Origin: CAVTRI01 sp963737075
Lineage (GTDB): Bacteria; Actinomycetota; Acidimicrobiia; Acidimicrobiales; Palsa-688
Direction: 5' to 3'
Length of the DNA stretch: 64,000 nucleotides
Assembly (NCBI GenBank): GCA_963737075.1
Contig: CAVTRI010000002.1
Coordinates: 2,796,025 to 2,860,024, forward strand
Shown: piece after piece, positions 60,406-64,000 of the stretch
Position numbering within the stretch: position 1 is the first letter of the stretch
Layout: every line of letters begins with the position of its first letter
Translations under genes and position numbers: made by a program
The notes under the pieces: model-generated
What the model was told of the DNA's origin: nothing
Seen by the model: the letters and a program-made list of their open reading frames with translations, nothing else
Databases searched by the model: none

Positions 60406-61176
60406 ATGGAGGGCTTCGAAGCCAGCACCTACGGCGAGCGGATCGCGGAAATCTACGACGCGACGACCGAGCCTCGCTTCGACGCCGACGCCACGGCGGA
60501 CGTCCTGGCTGAACTGGCCGGAGACGGCCGAGCGCTCGAGCTGGCCATCGGCACCGGCCGGATCGCCCTCCGCCTCGTGGGCCGGGGAGTGCCCGTAGAA
60601 GGCATCGACATCTCACCCGCGATGGTCGCCCAACTGCGGGCCAAGCCAGGCGGCGACACCATCCCGGTGGCCGTGGGCGACTTCGCCGACGTCGCCGTGG
60701 AGGGCAAGTTCCGGCTGATCTACTTGGTGTTCAACACCTTCTTTGCCCTGCTCAGCCAGGACGACCAGCTGCGCTGCTTCGCCAACGTGGCCGCGCACCT
60801 CGCCCACGACGGTCGTTTCGTCGTCGAAGGCTTCGTGCCGGCACCCTTGCTGTACGACCAAGGGCAGCGAGTGAGCGCGGTGGAGGTGGGCGTCGATCGG
60901 GTGCGGCTCGACGCCGCTCGCCTCGACATCGCCACCCAACGAGTCGAGGCCACCCACGTCGTCATCACCGAGGCCGGCATCAAGCTGTACCCCGTAGCGC
61001 TGCGCTACGCTTGGCCCGCAGAGCTGGACCTGATGGCCCGGCTGGCCGGCCTGCACCTCGAGCAGCGATGGTCGGGATGGGATCGGGCTCCGTTCGGTTC
61101 TGACTCCGCCGGGCACGTCAGCGTGTACGGTCGCACCGACCGACCGAGTGGCGTGGAAGAGCCGGGCCGGTCGTAG
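60406..61176 (+). CDS. Class I SAM-dependent methyltransferase
   Basis: 256 residues. ALELAIGTGRIALRLVGRGV is motif I near residue 43, EGIDISPAMVAQLRAK the acidic loop, and FRLIYLVFNTFFALLSQDDQ the post-motif; the final strand is HVSVYGRTDR. This is a common actinobacterial group with a variant E-L-A-I-G-T-G motif. No further link to a pathway is visible. It is divergent from the P-loop remnant, with 91 bases between starts. Confidence 0.88.
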   Translation: MEGFEASTYGERIAEIYDATTEPRFDADATADVLAELAGDGRALELAIGTGRIALRLVGRGVPVEGIDISPAMVAQLRAKPGGDTIPVAVGDFADVAVEGKFRLIYLVFNTFFALLSQDDQLRCFANVAAHLAHDGRFVVEGFVPAPLLYDQGQRVSAVEVGVDRVRLDAARLDIATQRVEATHVVITEAGIKLYPVALRYAWPAELDLMARLAGLHLEQRWSGWDRAPFGSDSAGHVSVYGRTDRPSGVEEPGRS

Positions 61177-61258
61177 AATCCTCCGCCCCCGCTGCCAATC
61201 CCAGGACTCATGCCAACCACCCGGTCCCAAGCCAGCGTTATGAGAAGGAGGGCATCAG

Positions 61259-62041
61259 ATGGATGATCACAAGGTCGGATCACGCGACGAGTGGCTCGCA
61301 GACCGGCGGAGCCTCCTCGAGGCCGAAAAGGCTCACACACGACGCGGCGACGAGCTGACCAAGATGCGACAGGAGCTGCCGTGGGTCCGGATCGACAGGG
61401 AATACCGCTTCGATACTGACGAAGGCCCGGCGTCCCTGTTGGACCTTTTCAAAGGACGCTCGCAGCTCCTCGTTTACCACTTCATGTTCGGACCGGATTT
61501 CACCGCCGGCTGTCTCTCATGCTCGGCGATCGCCGACGGTTTCAACGGGTTTTGGATCCACCTCGCGAACCACGACGTCATGCTCTGGGCCGTGTCGCGC
61601 GCCCCGCTCGACAAGCTTTTGGCGTACAAGCAGCGCATGGGCTGGAGCTTCCCGTGGGCTTCATCGCACGAGAGCGACTTCAACTTCGACTTCGACGTGT
61701 CGCTCACCGACGAGCAGCAGCGAACAGGGTCCGAATACAACTTCCGTGATCAGCCCCCTCAACCGCCCGAGCAGGCACCGACACAGGGACCGTTGGCGGC
61801 CTGGGCGGCTACCACGGGGACCGACTGGCCCACCTACACCCGGGAACGACCAGGGATGAGCACGTTCGCCCTCGAGGACGGCGTTGTCTACCACACATAC
61901 TCGGCGTACGCGCGCGGGCTCGACGCCCTCTGGGGCATGTACCAGTGGCTCGACCGGGCGCCGCGCGGGCGAAACGAGGCGCGCGCCGCGGACGATCTCC
62001 TCAACTTCTACCGACGGCACGACGAGTACGACGGCGACTGA
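61259..62041 (+). CDS. DUF899-family thioredoxin-like protein
   Basis: 260 residues from ATG 61259, with GAGAAGGAGGG upstream. HKVGSRDEWLADRRSLLEAE at the start, RQELPWVRIDREYRFD and LLVYHFMFGPDFTAGCLSCS are the DUF899 signature. The fold is thioredoxin-like with a CxxC (CLSC) at about residue 79. Some members reduce or bind small molecules, but the role is not established. The C-terminus (ALWGMYQWLDRAPRGRNE) is also typical. Confidence 0.9.
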   Translation: MDDHKVGSRDEWLADRRSLLEAEKAHTRRGDELTKMRQELPWVRIDREYRFDTDEGPASLLDLFKGRSQLLVYHFMFGPDFTAGCLSCSAIADGFNGFWIHLANHDVMLWAVSRAPLDKLLAYKQRMGWSFPWASSHESDFNFDFDVSLTDEQQRTGSEYNFRDQPPQPPEQAPTQGPLAAWAATTGTDWPTYTRERPGMSTFALEDGVVYHTYSAYARGLDALWGMYQWLDRAPRGRNEARAADDLLNFYRRHDEYDGD

Positions 62042-62410
62042 CACTGCAGGCCGTCACGCCGCCGGCCTCAAGCTCACGCCCGAGCTCGACGTGGTCCGTC
62101 GTCCGGGTCAGCGCCTGATCTCGGCATCGACGGCAGCCCCCGCATCCTGACTGTTGGCATGAACCTCGACCACGGAAGGAAAAAACGGATTACAGACCTT
62201 TCATGGCGGTGGCCGCCACGAATGGATGAGAATCGTGGCGGGTCCGGCTGAGCTCGCTCTTCCTTGGTGCAGTTGAGCCCGTTTTACAGACTGACGCCCG
62301 GGGTCTTCCCGGCACCACGAACTGTTGTCCTCGAGCACGCCTCATAGCGTCGTTGATCGGTTGACCCCGCCGGCCCGCCCAGTCCCGCCGAGTAGGAGGA
62401 GGCCACAATC
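62042..62410. other. Non-coding left end of an IS110-type element
   Basis: 370 bases without a gene, ending in a good ribosome-binding site (AGGAGG) for the IS110 transposase fragment at 62411. In IS110-group elements the region before the transposase carries the bridge RNA; this stretch has the length for it. No boundaries could be fixed by eye. Confidence 0.4.
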
Positions 62411-62506
62411 ATGGAACTGGTGGTGCAGCGCTGCGCTGGGGTCGACATCGGCAAGGACGAGGTCGTCGCCTGCGTTCGAACCCCTGACGATCACGGCGGA
62501 CGTCAC
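62411..62506 (+). pseudogene. N-terminal fragment of an IS110-family transposase
   Basis: MELVVQRCAGVDIGKDEVVA followed by CVRTPDDHGGR is the RuvC-like start of IS110 transposases, with the first catalytic Asp in GVDIGK. Similarity stops at about 62506, where the sequence in front of the next IS110-family gene begins. The rest of this transposase is missing, so insertion of the second element probably cut it. Confidence 0.75.
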
Positions 62507-62534
62507 AAGGAATGCCATGAAGAGGGGCCTCCCC

Positions 62535-62556
62535 CGGTGACAGCGTGTTGTCACCG
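62535..62556 (+). other. Hairpin upstream of the IS110-family transposase
   Basis: CGGTGACA (62535-62542) and TGTCACCG (62549-62556) are perfect 8-base inverse arms around GCGTGT. It lies 33 bases before the transposase start and could be an element end, a control on transposase translation, or part of a structured RNA. Confidence 0.55.
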
Positions 62557-62588
62557 AGTAACCCCATCACCAAGGGAGGCCATGACCA

Positions 62589-63635
62589 ATGTTGCACGCT
62601 GGGTTGGATTTGTCACGCAAGTCGCTGGAGGTGCACCTGTTGGCCGAGGACGGCGCCACGGTGGGCGCGATGAGCGTGCCACCCGATGTGCTGGGGCTGC
62701 GGGGGTTGGTGCGCATGGTGGGCCGCCAGCCAGGAGGGCGGCATGTGGTGGCAGTAATCGAGTCGATGAACGGGGCGCGTTTCGTGCACGACACCCTGGA
62801 GTTGGCGGGATGGCAGGTAGAGATCGCGGACGCCGCGAAGGTGAAGGGGTTGGCGCCTCTGGCTTGTAAGACGGACCGTATCGACGCCTGGGTGCTGGCC
62901 GAGCTGTCCCGCCGGGATCTGATCCCCTCGATTTGGTTGCCGGATCCGGCCACCCGTGGTGCCCGGGAGTTGGCCCGCTGGAGGCTGCATCTAGTCCGAC
63001 ACCGCACGGCATTGAAGAACCGGGTGCACGCCGCGCTGGTCGCCTTCGGTCACCCCTGCCCTGTCGCCGATCTGTTCGGTATCGAGGGCCGTGATCTGTT
63101 GGACCGGCTCCAGTTCCCTGAGCCGTGGCGCGGGGACGTTGAATCCGCGATCCGGCTGATCGACACCCTCAGCTTCGAGATCGCCACCCTCGAGGACGAG
63201 CTCAAGGCCGAGGGCGTCGACCACCCTTACGTGCGGCTGCTGCTCACGGTGCCCGGAATCTCGTGGGTGCTGGCCTACACCGTCGCCGCCGAGATCGGCG
63301 ACATCGCCCGTTTCCCCACTCCCGTCAAGCTGTGCGGCTACACCGGGCTGTGCCCGCGGGTCTATCAGTCCGGCCAGTCCGACCACAGGGGCAGCCTGGC
63401 CAAGAACGGCCCCAAGTACCTGCGCTGGGCACTCATCGAGGCGGCCACCAAAGCCTCTCGGCATCCGGTGTACGCCGAGCGCTACCAGCGCACCGCCAAG
63501 CGTCTCGGCCGCCAGCGGGGCAAGAAGGTCGCCCGAGTCGACCTCGCCCGCAGACTGGCAGAAGCCATCTGGCACATGCTCGTCAACGGCGAGGCCTTCG
63601 CCCCCGCCGGGTTTCCCGCGTCCAAGGCGGCATGA
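62589..63635 (+). CDS. IS110/IS1111-family transposase (DEDD recombinase)
   Basis: 348 residues from ATG 62589. The RuvC-like N-terminal domain has HAGLDLSRKSLEVHLLAEDG (first Asp), VAVIESMNG (Glu) and ACKTDRIDAWVLAEL (Asp pair). The C-terminal Transposase_20 domain has LLTVPGISWVLAYTVAAEIG and FPTPVKLCGYTGLCPRVYQS with SDHRGSLAKNGPKYLRWALI, which carries the conserved Ser. These enzymes move DNA using a bridge RNA without target duplication. No frameshift is visible. Confidence 0.93.
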   Translation: MLHAGLDLSRKSLEVHLLAEDGATVGAMSVPPDVLGLRGLVRMVGRQPGGRHVVAVIESMNGARFVHDTLELAGWQVEIADAAKVKGLAPLACKTDRIDAWVLAELSRRDLIPSIWLPDPATRGARELARWRLHLVRHRTALKNRVHAALVAFGHPCPVADLFGIEGRDLLDRLQFPEPWRGDVESAIRLIDTLSFEIATLEDELKAEGVDHPYVRLLLTVPGISWVLAYTVAAEIGDIARFPTPVKLCGYTGLCPRVYQSGQSDHRGSLAKNGPKYLRWALIEAATKASRHPVYAERYQRTAKRLGRQRGKKVARVDLARRLAEAIWHMLVNGEAFAPAGFPASKAA

Positions 63636-64000
63636 GCTTCGAGTCTTCGCTTCGGCAGGCGCCACCGTGGTCCCTGGCTGCTTGACAGCCCTACAAGGAG
63701 ATGCGCTACCGGAGCGAGCCTCCCATCGGCATAGTCCACGCCCACGAGCTGGCGATAGAGAGATGAGCACCGCTCCACCCATGACCGGGAGGCAGACCGC
63801 AACCAGGTGCCGCGGCACAGCTGCGGCACGAAGCCCATAATGGCTGGCGACAACCATCGACCCCGCCGGCGTCAAGGGCCTCCACTGCCGCTCCGGTCCC
63901 TTCGGAACTCCCTCGCTCACGCTCGGTCGCCCTGGACCCCGGCTGCACCCAACAGACCGCTGGCGCACACAGCCAGCTCCTTGACAACCGGCCCCTCTTC
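63636..64000. other. Non-coding region after the IS110-family transposase
   Basis: 365 bases to the window edge with no credible ORF on either strand. In IS1111-type elements the bridge RNA lies downstream of the transposase, and the gap before this gene (about 80 bases) is too short for one, so this stretch is the better place for it. No clear end repeat was found. Confidence 0.4.

Overview
The window is high-GC, densely packed bacterial DNA. Many genes overlap by 4 bases (ATGA/GTGA) and GTG starts are common. LGFP-repeat cell-wall proteins, an ECF41-type sigma factor, a PASTA-less Ser/Thr kinase, an AfsR/SARP regulator and the DprE1/DprE2/UbiA set for decaprenyl-phosphoryl-arabinose all point to Actinomycetota. 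The mix, without mycolate genes, would fit an uncultured Acidimicrobiia-like lineage better than a mycobacterium, but that placement is inference.

Region 1 (1-32 kb) is a large cell-surface glycan locus. A long minus-strand run (22.7 to 10.6 kb) encodes a methyltransferase, several GT4 glycosyltransferases, an ABC exporter (Wzm/Wzt, with a C-terminal glycan-binding domain), a MauE-like redox membrane protein, a 43-residue membrane miniprotein and a PIG-V-like GT-C mannosyltransferase. Facing it are a MauD-like membrane thioredoxin, a small unknown protein, and a Tat-exported protein that joins a 20-cysteine methylamine-dehydrogenase-light-chain-like domain to LGFP repeats. I read these together as a dedicated disulfide-forming system for cysteine-rich wall proteins; it is the best candidate for an undescribed system here. 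Eight SAM methyltransferases, two lipoproteins, a second LGFP protein (cysteine-paired repeats plus a possible lysozyme-like tail) and a CHAP-domain protein with three 447-bp repeats complete the region.

Region 2 (32-37.4 kb, minus) is one tight operon: rfbC-like epimerase, UbiA phosphoribosyltransferase, dprE1, dprE2, HAD phosphatase and gmd. It supplies arabinose donor lipid and GDP-sugars for the wall polymer. DprE1 carries Ala where the benzothiazinone-target Cys of M. tuberculosis lies.

Region 3 (37.4-42.7 kb) is a scarred hot spot. It holds two tRNA-Leu(TAG) genes, a third tRNA-Leu 5' fragment, a complete IS256-type element with an 8-bp target duplication, a VapBC pair, a broken crotonase copy and a decayed pRiA4b-ORF3-like gene. 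The order tRNA-Leu then crotonase appears twice, which indicates a duplication later broken by insertions.

Region 4 (42.7-62 kb) is ordinary metabolism and regulation: crotonase, Uma2-type nuclease, an ATPase behind a strong palindromic operator, hydroxyacid dehydrogenase, TesB thioesterase, LLM-SCP2 flavoprotein, Ser/Thr kinase, SDR, FAD oxidoreductase coupled to its ECF41 sigma factor, siderophore-interacting protein and metallo-beta-lactamase-fold hydrolase. It also has an AfsR-type regulator broken by three one-base frameshifts, three methyltransferases, a frameshifted P-loop kinase and a DUF899 protein. Region 5 (62-64 kb) has an IS110-family transposase lying directly downstream of a truncated second IS110 transposase.
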